Below are positions 1 through 9,200 of a stretch of DNA of 40,264 nucleotides, piece by piece. The notes beneath the pieces are model-generated. The model searched no databases. It saw only the letters and a program-made list of their open reading frames with translations, and was not told the DNA's origin. Position 1 is the stretch's first letter. Every line of letters begins with the position of its first letter. The translations under genes and the position numbers were made by a program. Origin of the DNA: a virus; IMG/VR virus record IMGVR_UViG_3300025669_000086, positions 1 through 40,264 of that record; one strand, given 5' to 3'.

Positions 1-345
1 CGTACCTGTTCCTGATCCATATTCTGTGGAGAAATTACGGGAGAAACAGAAGACGTAAAACTCTCCTGCCTTCACTTCACCAATGGGGTAAAATCGCACA
101 GTCTCGGGATCGTAGATACCGTATTCAATGTAGTTGGTAGTGTCCAGATTGGCTATGCGACAAAGCCCTGGAAGAGTCAAGGCCGAAAGGTCTACAGCTA
201 CTCCAGCCAAAGGTACGGATATTGCCCCTGGTGTTGGGCCCTTTGCCGTCGATACATCCGCTTGGAAGGATTGAGGTAATGAACGGTATTGCTCATGCCC
301 CACTAAGATTTGTAAACCAGCGAATATTCTTGCTTCGTTTGCCAT
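1..345 (-). CDS. tail-associated structural protein, partial
   Basis: The reading frame opens with ATG at 345 (MANEARIFAGLQI...) and runs off the left edge, so only the first 115 residues are visible. The product looks like a small all-beta phage structural protein of a type often found after the tape-measure gene: the pattern LCRIANLD, then NYIEYGIYDPET, then FYPIGEVKAGE is read as a beta-sandwich of the tail tip or virion surface. The start lies 9 nt after the stop of the preceding gene, so it belongs to the same tail operon. The upstream sequence is only weakly Shine-Dalgarno-like. The role is inferred from position and from a remembered resemblance to other phage proteins. There is no enzymatic motif in the visible part. 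Confidence 0.7.
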   Translation of the reverse strand, partial: MANEARIFAGLQILVGHEQYRSLPQSFQADVSTAKGPTPGAISVPLAGVAVDLSALTLPGLCRIANLDTTNYIEYGIYDPETVRFYPIGEVKAGEFYVFCFSRNFSTEYGSGTGT

Positions 346-354
346 GATTCAACT

Positions 355-1332
355 CTACAGGGAAATGGGTATACCAAGAAGCAAAAAGTTTGCCTCTTTG
401 TGCTTCTGAATTGTGATGACTCCTGGGTCTCCCGTAGCTGCCCCACCATAGATATTGGTGTTAGCAGGAACACCAGAACCATTGAGGAGTACCCGCCCTG
501 GGTTGTTGTCCCGGTCTAGATATTGGTTGAAGTGTCCAGGCTTTGTGGGGTCAGGAGCTTCTCCAGCTATTTTTATCAACTCCCAAGTATTACCCTTCCA
601 TCTCCCACGTAAAGCCTTCACACCTTCATCTGGCACTCTCCGATCAAAACCCAATGCTGGGTCTTCGTCGCTATCGTAGACCACCGTAAAATCTAGCGTG
701 CGGGTGTAGTAGTAGTTGCAAGAACCCCACACCTTACGGTCCCAAGATAGGTTGGACAGCTTAATACATCTCTTTGGTACTCCCCAAAGTGTGTCGTCGT
801 TGACACGGTTGTACATCAACGTCAAAACATCCAATTGGAGAGAGGATACATTCTGTTCAATGGTTACTCCAGCCAATCCTTCGTCAAACTCTACTTGGGG
901 TCCTCTGATCAAATCAAGGCAAGAGTTTTCTATTCTGTCTCCGTCTTTGTCTTCTGTTGCCTCTCTTCTTTCAGAGCTAAACGTACCTCTGATTTTTTGA
1001 GGTTCCAGGAGAGGGTCTTCCACTTCCGTGTCTTGGCATCGACCATAGGGCTTGGTGCTGTATGTTTGTTCTACGGTCCAAAACTTATTTGGCTCGTTGC
1101 TGATGTTAGGCTTTACACTCATCGTCGGGTAGCAAAAAGCCCAAGGGTCAAAGTCGTTCCCTTGCGTCCACATAGTACCCGGCAAGGCAAGTCCCGGAGT
1201 CTGCATGACTGTTTGGGGACCATCCTCAGAGCTAGTTGTTCTGACCCTGAGCTTAACTTTGTATGTGCGGTGGCCATCTTTGTCTCGTTCCAGAGACCAG
1301 AAAGTTCGGCTGCCAACTATTGTTGCGCTCAT
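355..1332 (-). CDS. putative tail protein downstream of the tape measure
   Basis: A 325-residue soluble protein, rich in Tyr, Trp and Asp, with no signal peptide or membrane segment. Its start overlaps the tape-measure stop by 4 nt (ATGA type), so the two are translationally coupled. A protein of this size directly after the tape measure in a siphovirus is usually a distal tail or tail-tip component, and the beta-rich composition (YYYTRTLDFTVVYDSDEDP near residue 210) fits a structural barrel. I do not recognise a specific family. Function is inferred from position only. Confidence 0.65.
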   Translation of the reverse strand: MSATIVGSRTFWSLERDKDGHRTYKVKLRVRTTSSEDGPQTVMQTPGLALPGTMWTQGNDFDPWAFCYPTMSVKPNISNEPNKFWTVEQTYSTKPYGRCQDTEVEDPLLEPQKIRGTFSSERREATEDKDGDRIENSCLDLIRGPQVEFDEGLAGVTIEQNVSSLQLDVLTLMYNRVNDDTLWGVPKRCIKLSNLSWDRKVWGSCNYYYTRTLDFTVVYDSDEDPALGFDRRVPDEGVKALRGRWKGNTWELIKIAGEAPDPTKPGHFNQYLDRDNNPGRVLLNGSGVPANTNIYGGAATGDPGVITIQKHKEANFLLLGIPISL

Positions 1333-4145
1333 AGGTCCACTGTCCCTATCTCAATAGCTTCTTTGTCTAATTGTTGCTGGTTAATGATGACCAACTGTTG
1401 AATACCTTCTGCAATCTTGGGTAGTTGCAAGTCCATGGGAAGCTTCCCAGTTTGAAGTTTAGATTCAAAGACAGTAGGCTTTTGGATTGGGTCAAAGTCT
1501 TTGACTCTTGGGACTCCACCGACTCCCATAGCTTTCGGGGCTGTGAGGTCTTTGACATTAGATGGCATCGGTTGTCCAGGGATACCTTCCTTTCGGCCTC
1601 TGCCAGCCATGTATTCAGCTAGTCTTGCTTCGGCTTCTGCTGATCCGGCAGCTACAGCATCATCCAAACGGAAGCGAAGTTTGATCTCAGGTCTGATTGA
1701 TTCTAGTTCCTTCTTGAGTCTAGCTGCTTCATCAAGGTAAGCACCTTCAGGCATGTGAGGTTTCAGCTTACGCAGAGCATCCATTGATTTGTCATAGCGT
1801 TCCTTGGGAGTAAGGTTACGCTCAATGATTGATTCTACATCCCTCTTGATTTGAGATTCTTTTTGGAGTCTCTCTTTTTCCTTCTTGAACCGCTTCTTCG
1901 CTGAGTTCTCTTGCTCTATTCTCCAAGCATCATAGTAAGCTTTTGCGCTCGCAGCCCCTGCACTTGCTGCCCCCTTTGCTGCATTCTTCAGAGTTTCCAG
2001 AGGCTCCATCGCCCCACTAAAGATTGACCTTCCAAGTCCAATACCTACGCGCGCAGCTCCCTCAGCTTGTTTTCCTAATTGTTGGTAATCTTTCTTGGAA
2101 GTGTACTTCTCCCCCCTCAATCTCTTCATTATGTTCTCTTGGGCAAGCTTTGGGTCTCTTGCTTTGTCTTTACCTATCCGCCCAAGCGTGTCTGCCCAAC
2201 CTTGGAACCACCCGAGGGCCATTTCCTTACCTTCGTTCTTTGATTCTTTCCCATTCTTCTTTAACCAATCATTCCATTCTGTCATTCGGTCTTTGGAAGC
2301 TTTGACTTCATCGTCTAGTTCCTTTGTGCTATCAGCAGCCCCAAAGAACCTCCCAACACTACGGACCATCCCCATTAGGCTGAATGCTTTGTCTTTATGC
2401 TGCCCGTACTTCTCTTTCTCTTTGTTCAACCTGTCTTGAGCATTTTTGTATTCGTGGAGTCTCCCCTCGGTTTCCCTCTTCATCGATTCCCGGTATAATG
2501 CTGTTTTCTCAGCCTTCTTACCAGGATCAGTTTCTTGTTCAGCTGCCTCCTTCAGTTTCTCAATGCTTGTTATCCTAGAAGACTTCATTCTTGTGGTACG
2601 TTCTCTAGCCTCATCGAGTTTATTGATGAGTTTTTGTAGCTCAAGAACAGCCCCAGCAATAAACACCCCAAAGCCCAAACCAATAAGCCCAAAGAGAGCA
2701 ACTTTCAAAGTTATTGCTCCAGCGGCACTGGCAAGCATTGAGGCACGAAGAACTATCAATTTTTTGGAGACAAGAATGATTTGACCAGCAAAGAACGAAA
2801 GGCTGCCAGCACCAATGAGGAGAGGACCGAGGGCAGCGATGAGAAGGGTTACAGCCACTACAGTTTTCTTAGTTCCGTCACTCCAACCCTTCCAAATTGC
2901 TAGTCCAGCCTGAAGAGTTTCGGCTAGCTTCTCAATGTATGGGACCAAGAGCTTTCCAATGCCTATGGAGACAACTTGAACTTGATTCCAAACAGCCTTC
3001 ATCCGATTAGCAAATGCCTTCATTTGCTTGTTGGCTACCTCGTCAGTTATCCCTGCCATATCCCCAAGCTTTTCCGCATACTCTCCGATAGCTTCGCTAG
3101 TTCCTAGCAATGGAAGAATCACGGATTGTACGCGCGCTTGAAATCCCATAGCCTCTAATGCAGCAGACTTCTCTTGCGTGCTCATATCCTTCAAAGCACG
3201 TTCCATATCTCCGATGATATTCTTGAAGGAGCGGAACTCACCGCTTGCATCAAATACCCTCACATTCATACGCTTGAACTCAGAGGCATTGTCTCTGGCT
3301 GCCTTCGTTAGTAGCCGGATCATTCTGTCAGCAGCATTACCAGCCAACTCTGCCTTTATACCTTGGTCTGCATAGGCAGCTAACAGTGCTACACCTTCTT
3401 CTAGCTTGATGTTGTATGATTTGAAGGCGGCTCCAGCCTTACTTGTTAGAGCTACAGAGAATTGTTGGACAGAAGCATTGGCTAGAGTATTGGCTCCAAC
3501 GAGAATATCAGAAAGACGTGCCATATTCTCAGCGTCTTTGATGGCATCTTTACTTGACAATCCAAGAGCGCTTTGTGCGTCCGTAAGTAAGTCCGTGGCC
3601 AACGCCATATCGAAGGCTCCAGCAGTCGCAAACTTGGAAACCTTCGGAAGCAAAGCCATCGATTGTTCAGCGTCCTTACCCGCTGAAGCTAGATAGAAGT
3701 ATGACTTTGCGAGATCAGTTGGACCTTGCAAGGCATCCCCGCTGTAGGACATACCCAAGGCTAGACCAGACATTCTCCTTGCCTGATCTTCTGTGACCTT
3801 CATAATTGAAAGGCTCTCCGTCATAGCCTTATCAAACTTCCCAAAGCTGTAGACGCTCGCAGTCCCAAAAGCTATTATGGGGGCAGTAACTCTCATGGAC
3901 ATAGTACGTCCGAGAGAAGTCATACCAGAGCCAAACTTTTTGAGGGCTGTCCCAGTAATTTCTAGGGAAGAACGAATACGCTTTTGACCGGCTACAAACT
4001 TACCCGTGAGCTTGTCGTGGAGTTTGCCTCCCTTATCAACAAAGCGTTGAGTCTCAACAGTGGAGTTATGAAGCATCTTCTTGTAGTCTTTATTGTCGCC
4101 AGTCAGACGAACAACCAGACGTTCTATTTCGGATTCAATAGCCAT
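1329..4145 (-). CDS. phage tail tape measure protein (TP901 core type)
   Basis: A 938-residue protein that sets tail length and is packed inside the tail tube. The N-terminal half has the TP901/PhageMin_Tail pattern: FDKAMTESLSIMKVTEDQ at about residue 105, then alternating Ala/Gly/Ser-rich helices (DLAKSYFYLASAGKDAEQS, about 145). Around residues 430-500 there are two strongly hydrophobic stretches (VVAVTLLIAALGPLLIGAG and ALFGLIGLGFGVFIAG), typical of tape-measure proteins that insert into the host membrane. The C-terminal half is Lys/Glu/Arg-rich coiled coil. It sits 3 nt after the chaperone T frame and overlaps the next gene by 4 nt. It is the largest tail gene visible here. Confidence 0.95.
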   Translation of the reverse strand: MAIESEIERLVVRLTGDNKDYKKMLHNSTVETQRFVDKGGKLHDKLTGKFVAGQKRIRSSLEITGTALKKFGSGMTSLGRTMSMRVTAPIIAFGTASVYSFGKFDKAMTESLSIMKVTEDQARRMSGLALGMSYSGDALQGPTDLAKSYFYLASAGKDAEQSMALLPKVSKFATAGAFDMALATDLLTDAQSALGLSSKDAIKDAENMARLSDILVGANTLANASVQQFSVALTSKAGAAFKSYNIKLEEGVALLAAYADQGIKAELAGNAADRMIRLLTKAARDNASEFKRMNVRVFDASGEFRSFKNIIGDMERALKDMSTQEKSAALEAMGFQARVQSVILPLLGTSEAIGEYAEKLGDMAGITDEVANKQMKAFANRMKAVWNQVQVVSIGIGKLLVPYIEKLAETLQAGLAIWKGWSDGTKKTVVAVTLLIAALGPLLIGAGSLSFFAGQIILVSKKLIVLRASMLASAAGAITLKVALFGLIGLGFGVFIAGAVLELQKLINKLDEARERTTRMKSSRITSIEKLKEAAEQETDPGKKAEKTALYRESMKRETEGRLHEYKNAQDRLNKEKEKYGQHKDKAFSLMGMVRSVGRFFGAADSTKELDDEVKASKDRMTEWNDWLKKNGKESKNEGKEMALGWFQGWADTLGRIGKDKARDPKLAQENIMKRLRGEKYTSKKDYQQLGKQAEGAARVGIGLGRSIFSGAMEPLETLKNAAKGAASAGAASAKAYYDAWRIEQENSAKKRFKKEKERLQKESQIKRDVESIIERNLTPKERYDKSMDALRKLKPHMPEGAYLDEAARLKKELESIRPEIKLRFRLDDAVAAGSAEAEARLAEYMAGRGRKEGIPGQPMPSNVKDLTAPKAMGVGGVPRVKDFDPIQKPTVFESKLQTGKLPMDLQLPKIAEGIQQLVIINQQQLDKEAIEIGTVDL

Positions 4146-4148
4146 TGT

Positions 4149-4403
4149 TTAGTGACTCACCGCGCGTACCCAACGGTTTTTAGTTTGCTTCAAGGTCTCT
4201 AGGGAAGTCTTCTTCTTAGCAAGCCCGAAATCGAAATCCAACTTTTGGTCCTCCATTTTGATCTTGTTGGGCTTACTTGAAAGTACCTGCTGAACCCTCT
4301 GAGCTACTCGCATCAGGTAGTAGTCTGTCCGATCCGGATTACTCCATTCAGACTGCAACCAACTCAGCCTTGTCCGATACTCCCTATGGCTAATCTGTTC
4401 CAT
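4149..4403 (-). CDS. tail assembly chaperone T-like open frame
   Basis: This is the 84-codon portion after the first in-frame ATG (MEQISHREYRTRLSWLQ). The same frame stays open upstream through 4475, the slippery site of the G gene, so independent initiation at this ATG is less likely than translation as the tail of a frameshift fusion. No good Shine-Dalgarno precedes the ATG (the upstream bases are CCACTCCCTA). The C terminus ends 3 nt before the tape-measure start. I list it because it could still be made separately at low level. Confidence 0.5.
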   Translation of the reverse strand: MEQISHREYRTRLSWLQSEWSNPDRTDYYLMRVAQRVQQVLSSKPNKIKMEDQKLDFDFGLAKKKTSLETLKQTKNRWVRAVSH

Positions 4404-4879
4404 TAGGGAGTGGATTGGTCCCGCATAGCCTACGCTTTGAGCTACGCGGAACCATCCTCCGTATTCTCTGGCACGTTTCCCAACTCATCCTTCTGAAGCT
4501 TGACAAGCTTCTCTTGGGTAACCTTCAACCTCTCTTCCAATGCCTCTTGAGTTTCCTCTTCTTCTTCCAATTCGCTAATCCTCTTAGCTTCCTCAAACAA
4601 AGCCTTCACAATTCGGCTAGGCCAAGATTGAACAGTTGCCAAAGAGACAGCCTTACCCTCCGTGGTAAACAAGCAAAGAGAAACCAGTAGAGGCTCCACG
4701 CTAGCCATACCTGACATGCTCTGAAGATTTCCTTCAGAACCAAATCTGGTACAAGCCAGCATGGTATTACGGTACTTTACGGCAGAAGCTTCTGAAGCTT
4801 CCCGTAAGACATAGGAAACGCCTTTGACTTGGACAGGAAGTTCAATCAATTCCAAGTCGTTAAAATCCAAGCTTTTCAT
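4149..4879 (-). CDS. tail assembly chaperone G-T fusion (-1 ribosomal frameshift product)
   Basis: The upstream chaperone frame (4879-4442) contains a canonical heptamer G GGA AAC in zero-frame register at 4481-4475. The -1 frame is open from there without a stop into the 84-residue downstream frame, giving a predicted 243-residue product: 135 residues of G, then a junction starting RAREYGGWFRVAQ, then the T part ISHREYRTRLSWLQ...KMEDQKLDFDFG. The T part has the Trp/Leu-rich short-helix pattern of phage tail assembly chaperones. This reproduces the lambda gpG/gpG-T layout immediately before the tape measure, where the fusion chaperones the tape-measure protein during tube assembly. The frameshift is inferred from sequence. 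Confidence 0.8.
4417..4453 (-). other. hairpin downstream of the slippery site
   Basis: On the minus-strand RNA, GGTTCCGCGTAG (4453-4442) pairs along all 12 positions with CTATGCGGGACC (4428-4417), with two G-U wobbles, around a 13-nt loop. It starts 21 nt after the heptamer and includes the G stop codon. It may stimulate frameshifting, although the spacing is longer than the usual 5-9 nt. Confidence 0.5.
4442..4879 (-). CDS. tail assembly chaperone G-like protein
   Basis: A 145-residue protein starting MKSLDFNDLELIELPVQVKG. It is a small alpha/beta protein with a strongly acidic, coiled-coil C terminus (ELEEEEETQEALEERL at about residue 105). The position between tail tube and tape measure, the length, and the frameshift signal near the 3' end identify it as the G-type tail chaperone. 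Normal termination is at the TAG at 4444-4442; a fraction of ribosomes should shift at 4475 to make the G-T form. Confidence 0.85.
   Translation of the reverse strand: MKSLDFNDLELIELPVQVKGVSYVLREASEASAVKYRNTMLACTRFGSEGNLQSMSGMASVEPLLVSLCLFTTEGKAVSLATVQSWPSRIVKALFEEAKRISELEEEEETQEALEERLKVTQEKLVKLQKDELGNVPENTEDGSA
4475..4481 (-). other. -1 ribosomal frameshift slippery heptamer
   Basis: The minus strand reads GAG TTG GGA AAC GTG. The heptamer GGGAAAC has the X XXY YYZ form in the correct zero-frame register, and -1 re-pairing gives GGG AAA. The -1 frame is then open for 108 codons into the T-like sequence. Confidence 0.85.
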
Positions 4880-4912
4880 CGTTCGCTCCTAGAAAGAGAA
4901 TGGGTTTAAGTC

Positions 4913-5398
4913 TTAAGTTCCTTCTACTTCTGTCATCACGAAGTCAGCCTCTACATTATTAGTCGGGTCATAGTTGGTAGGCTGGATAACAATGTCAGCC
5001 AAGGGCTGCTCACCCTCTACCAATGCTCCGGGCGTGAACGTTTTCAAGTATCCATAGAACGCCAGAGTGCTGCTATCAGAGAAAGTTACCGTGATGGTTG
5101 TTTCCTCGTTAATGGCTGCTAGAATTTCGTCATAAGCATCTGGATCATAGGCAGCCGAAATGCTCATCTCTGTCATAGTTGAAAGAGACCTAGCACGAAA
5201 CGTTCTCAAAGACGTATTGTGCATGGTAGTCTGCTCAATAGCATCACCGCCGTCTAGTCCAGGAGGCGTAACTTCCTTTTCCCAAAAGCAAATGTCTGTG
5301 TCATATGCAATGGTAACGAGCGTAGAAAACCCATCGGGTAACTGAATACCATCCGGAGTAGTTCTGGTAGTCGGTGCAGGAGGTGTAGCATCAGCCAT
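4913..5398 (-). CDS. major tail tube protein
   Basis: A 161-residue protein with the composition of siphovirus tube subunits: a beta-rich core, acidic and Thr-rich, with the segment ALVEGEQPLADIVIQPTNYD typical of tube-protein C-terminal strands. It lies between the tail terminator and the chaperone genes, the canonical place for the tube protein. The Pro/Thr-rich N terminus (ATPPAPTTRTTPDG) is likely disordered. A good Shine-Dalgarno (GGAG, minus strand) precedes the ATG. Confidence 0.85.
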   Translation of the reverse strand: MADATPPAPTTRTTPDGIQLPDGFSTLVTIAYDTDICFWEKEVTPPGLDGGDAIEQTTMHNTSLRTFRARSLSTMTEMSISAAYDPDAYDEILAAINEETTITVTFSDSSTLAFYGYLKTFTPGALVEGEQPLADIVIQPTNYDPTNNVEADFVMTEVEGT

Positions 5399-5416
5399 AG
5401 TAATCTCCTCTGTTTG

Positions 5417-5857
5417 TCAAGTAGTTTGTCTTAACGACGTTAAGGCATTGATCGTAAAAAGAAATCTTCTCGTTCCAAGTTCCTTACCTAAGTTCAAAGG
5501 CCCACTCACTCGATTGATCGAGTGTACAAGATAGACGTTAGAACCAATCGTCACTGAGTCTTGGTAGGCTGTTTCGTCTAGGGCTATGGCTATGGCGTTT
5601 GCCTTTGCGTGGCCTACTGTTGGACTGGTAGCTCTGATGCGTATTTGGATGCCTTGGTGCTCTGCCATTTTCCCCTCAACGAAATCTCTCCCGTGCTTCT
5701 TCCCCTCTGTACCATAGACCGTGATTGTATTGTCTGGGCTGTCTACTTCTTGAGTTGCATAGATGGGCCAATCATCTTGGTCCTCGGGTAATGTGCCAAG
5801 GTCTAAGCCAATCAGCATGTAACGAATAACATCTTCAGGGGAGTGGGATAAGCTCAT
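5417..5857 (-). CDS. tail terminator / tail completion protein
   Basis: A 146-residue protein. The N-terminal helix (SPEDVIRYMLIGLDLG) followed by strands with WPIYATQEVDSPDNTITVYGT and GIQIRIRATS matches the fold pattern of phage tail-terminator/minor capsid proteins, which cap the tube and join it to the head. It overlaps the gp10-like gene by 4 nt and precedes the tube gene, the usual order. Confidence 0.75.
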   Translation of the reverse strand: MSLSHSPEDVIRYMLIGLDLGTLPEDQDDWPIYATQEVDSPDNTITVYGTEGKKHGRDFVEGKMAEHQGIQIRIRATSPTVGHAKANAIAIALDETAYQDSVTIGSNVYLVHSINRVSGPLNLGKELGTRRFLFTINALTSLRQTT

Positions 5858-6276
5858 CGCTTCTTTCCTTTCTTGGCAGCCTCAAACCTACCCTCAGCTG
5901 CTGCTATGGCCGTGTCAACATCCCTATCTATAGCCGTGAAAGCACTTGCTTTTAATGCTCCTACATCAACTGGGACTAGCTGTTGGCTTTCTCGTTGCAA
6001 TCTCATCCCACCCATGAGTAACGAGTGCTCAAGCGTAGCTCCGGCCTTCAAAGCGGTTGTGATGATGCCTGCTATCTCCTTGGCCTTAGTGCGTTTGGGT
6101 TCTTCCAGAAACTTTGCTTGTGTTCCCGCTGTATGTGCTGCCTCCTTATCTTCATGGACGTAAGCAGCATAGTTGGCAGTGTATCCAACTACAACAATTG
6201 GAGAGTCTTTCCCAAACTTCTTTTTCAGCTTTTGGAAGGCAGCCTTCACAGCATGTAAGCCAAATATTTCAGCCAT
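5854..6276 (-). CDS. HK97 gp10-like neck / tail component
   Basis: A 140-residue protein. YAAYVHEDKEA (about residue 35), KFLEEP (about 55) and the C-terminal LQRESQQLVPVDVGALKAS (about 95) are the recurring signature of the HK97 gp10-like family, whose members act at the head-tail joint. It overlaps the 3' end of the large fibre gene by 8 nt and the terminator gene by 4 nt. Normally this gene would follow the connector genes at 13884-14937 directly; here a cassette of about 7 kb separates them. Confidence 0.8.
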   Translation of the reverse strand: MAEIFGLHAVKAAFQKLKKKFGKDSPIVVVGYTANYAAYVHEDKEAAHTAGTQAKFLEEPKRTKAKEIAGIITTALKAGATLEHSLLMGGMRLQRESQQLVPVDVGALKASAFTAIDRDVDTAIAAAEGRFEAAKKGKKR

Positions 6277-9200
6277 TGTCTGCCTCGTTGCTGATAGTCA
6301 GTACTCCTCGTGCGCGTACATAGTCGTTGGTTGTATCCCACAGGACATAGCGGAAAATGCCGGAGGTTGCCGTGTTCGTATCATCCCCACTAACTGTCAC
6401 TTGGTTACTACTAGCCCCACCAACAGATATGTCTCCATCATCAGAATTGACAGACCAAAGAACAGTAGTTGAATCATCAGCATTGTAGACACAAAAAGTC
6501 AAGTCTGAAGAAGAGAGATCAATAGCCGCGTCATCGTCATCGACAATCGTAAACACGAACGGACCAAACGCTGCATGTTGATATTGCGTAATCGTGTTGT
6601 CAGTAATGGCTCCTGCCGAGACAGTAACCGAAACAGGTGTAAACGTAGTGGTTGCACTTGAGATTGTGGTTGTCAAACATTGAGGTAAGCTGTGCGTGTC
6701 CTTGACAAAACCTGAGCCTTTCATGTCTGCAAGATCAACAATGATTTCGTTTTGCTTTGCCTCCGTTGCATCCCCCCCGCTACCACTTGGCGCCGCTGCT
6801 AGAGCCGCTGTCGTGAAGTCATAGACGGCTCCATCCAAAACCATCGTGGTGTCAAGCTTGTTTGCCACTGCCAAAATAACGGAAACATCCGCCTTGCTCG
6901 CCGTTCGACTGGCTGCGTCGGTTGTCACGTCCGGCAATGCCGTAAGCGTCGATCCGTTCAGCGTGGCAGGCAGGCAGTCAACGTAGCCCAAGAGGCCCGA
7001 TAGTTGAGTGTCGAGGTTCGCCGATGCAAGCCCCACGGCCGCTCGCACACCAGATGCATCGAGCGTGCTTGTCCCAATCGTCGGCTTGTTGCTCACGTCG
7101 GCCGACCAATCGAGCGTAGCAGGTGACTTGGCGACCGCTGCCCCTGACGCATGGCGGCTTGTGATTGTGGCGTCGAGTTTGTCGATGATCCACTTGCCGA
7201 TGCTGCCTGCCGTGGTGAACCCTGACGTTAGTGTGTTCCAGATCACACCAGCAAGCGTTGTCCGCTCGCCCGAGGTCAACGTCATGGAATCACCCGCCGT
7301 GGCGAATCCCGTTGCTGTGGCCCATGCACTATCGCCGTGCGTTTCCAAGGTGCCAAGTGCCGTTGCGACTACGCCTGCTGCATCGGGGACTACAGTATTG
7401 GGAACTACAGTATTGGGAACTACAGTATTCCAGTTTCCCTTGTCATCCAACGAAGATGCAGCAAACGTAGCGGCCACTAGTGCGTTAGCGGCAAAAGCAT
7501 CGGCAGTAAACGCTCCAGTCTTGATCGACGATGCCGTGACGATGTCAGCAGGAAGTACAACCGTATCCATGCCGGTTGACGCCAAACTGAAGCCCGTCTT
7601 GCCCCAGTCGCTCAGGGCCGTGTCGCAAGCGGCGTTAATAGTAGCCGAGTTCGTGTCGTCCTTGAAATCTCGCCAAGAGATGTTCGTGCCGTTGTCTACC
7701 GCTGCTCCATCGCTTGGCCCGCTTGAGCAACTGACAATCATCACGTCGTCAACGCCCACATCAACCTGCCAGCCAGCGGTTGTATGGCCATTGGAGTTGC
7801 ACCACTTGATAATGCCGAGGTCACCAGCGGAGACCAGGAAGCCAGTCGTCGCTGCATTCCCGATAGTCTCACACTCATACGCCTTGATCTGCCCACCTCC
7901 AAAGTCGAACCCGGCAACGGTCGGCAGGGCCGCGAAGTTCCGCCGCATCAGGCAGCCTACCCCGTCAATATCAAAGGCTGTCGTACAAGCTGGCCCGGCA
8001 ATGATGTCTTCCAGTGTGACGGAACTGCCCGTCACCTTCACACCGATTTGACCCGCTTCGGTTACGGTCAGCCCGGATACCACGCACTTGTTTCCAGTGA
8101 CTAGAAGCGTCTGGGTACTGGAGCCGGAATCGGTCAGTGTAGTGCCCGGCTCACAACGAAGCTCCAGAGCATCCTTGCCAGTCGGCAGCTCAAACCCAGC
8201 CTCGTCATAGGTGCCAGCCTTGACGGTAATTCTATCGCCAGCAGAGGCAGCCGTAATGGCCGCACCAATGGTAGCAAAGGCACCATGGACGTAGTCGCCG
8301 ATGTTGGTGTCGTCGCCATCGTCGCCGTCAACGTACCATATTTGGCCCGTGTACTTCGGCATGTGATGAGCTACGTCGTGCCCGTACTCGTTGACCCAGA
8401 CGGCCGTTGCAATCTCAGCCGCCGTCAATTCGTTGATTGCCACTACCGAGATCAGAACTTGGTCAAGGTAGAGGTAGTTGTTCGTGGTCGTGGCTGTTGA
8501 AGTGAAGCGTATCTGCGTTTCACCGTCGCTCGCTTGCTGGTGCTCAGGGAAGACAGTATACGAGTAGTCATCGTCACTAGTACCCTTGATGGCTGTGTCC
8601 GTGTCACTGAGTTGGTCCCAAGATGTCGTGAGGTAGTTATATGCCCAAACGTGGACAACGCCGCCCAAGTTTTCCTTGGCATTGACGCGAATAATATTCG
8701 CCTTCAAATCAGTGCCGAGAGTAAACACCTGCGTGACATTCAAGCCGAACCCACCAACGGCAGCGGCGGCGGCAACCTGCCAGTAAGTGCCGTTGTCAAG
8801 CCACGTTGAATCACTATCGTTTGCAGTGTTGGTGCCGGTGACTACGCTGCCGCCACCCGGTTCCGCATCGGCGTGCTCACTGGACGGGATGCCTGCAACA
8901 ACGGCGGTGGTTAGCTCGCTGAGTGAGTCGGTGCCAGCGTCGAAGGTTGCTCCACCGTTGTCGTCAGCCATCTTCGTGAGCATGGCACCAAGCGTAGCTG
9001 CTCCACCGTCAAGAGCTATGGGCGTGCCGATTAGTCCGTCAGTTGTGGAGTGTGCGGTGGTTACATCAGAGGCTACTGCAAATCCAGTGGCCTTGAAGTC
9101 AGCCAATGCCGTCGCAACGCTGAAGGCGGCTGAAGCCTGGTCAAAGAAGTTCTGGAATCCATCGGCAACTTGCGTGCCCGTCTGGGTCAGCAGGTGGCCG

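Noticed and set aside
7008-8051. Plus-strand 347-codon frame opposite the large fibre gene
   Set aside because: Low-complexity Ala/Ser/Pro product that mirrors the GC-rich fibre gene, whose own frame has domain patterns and full-length coherence.
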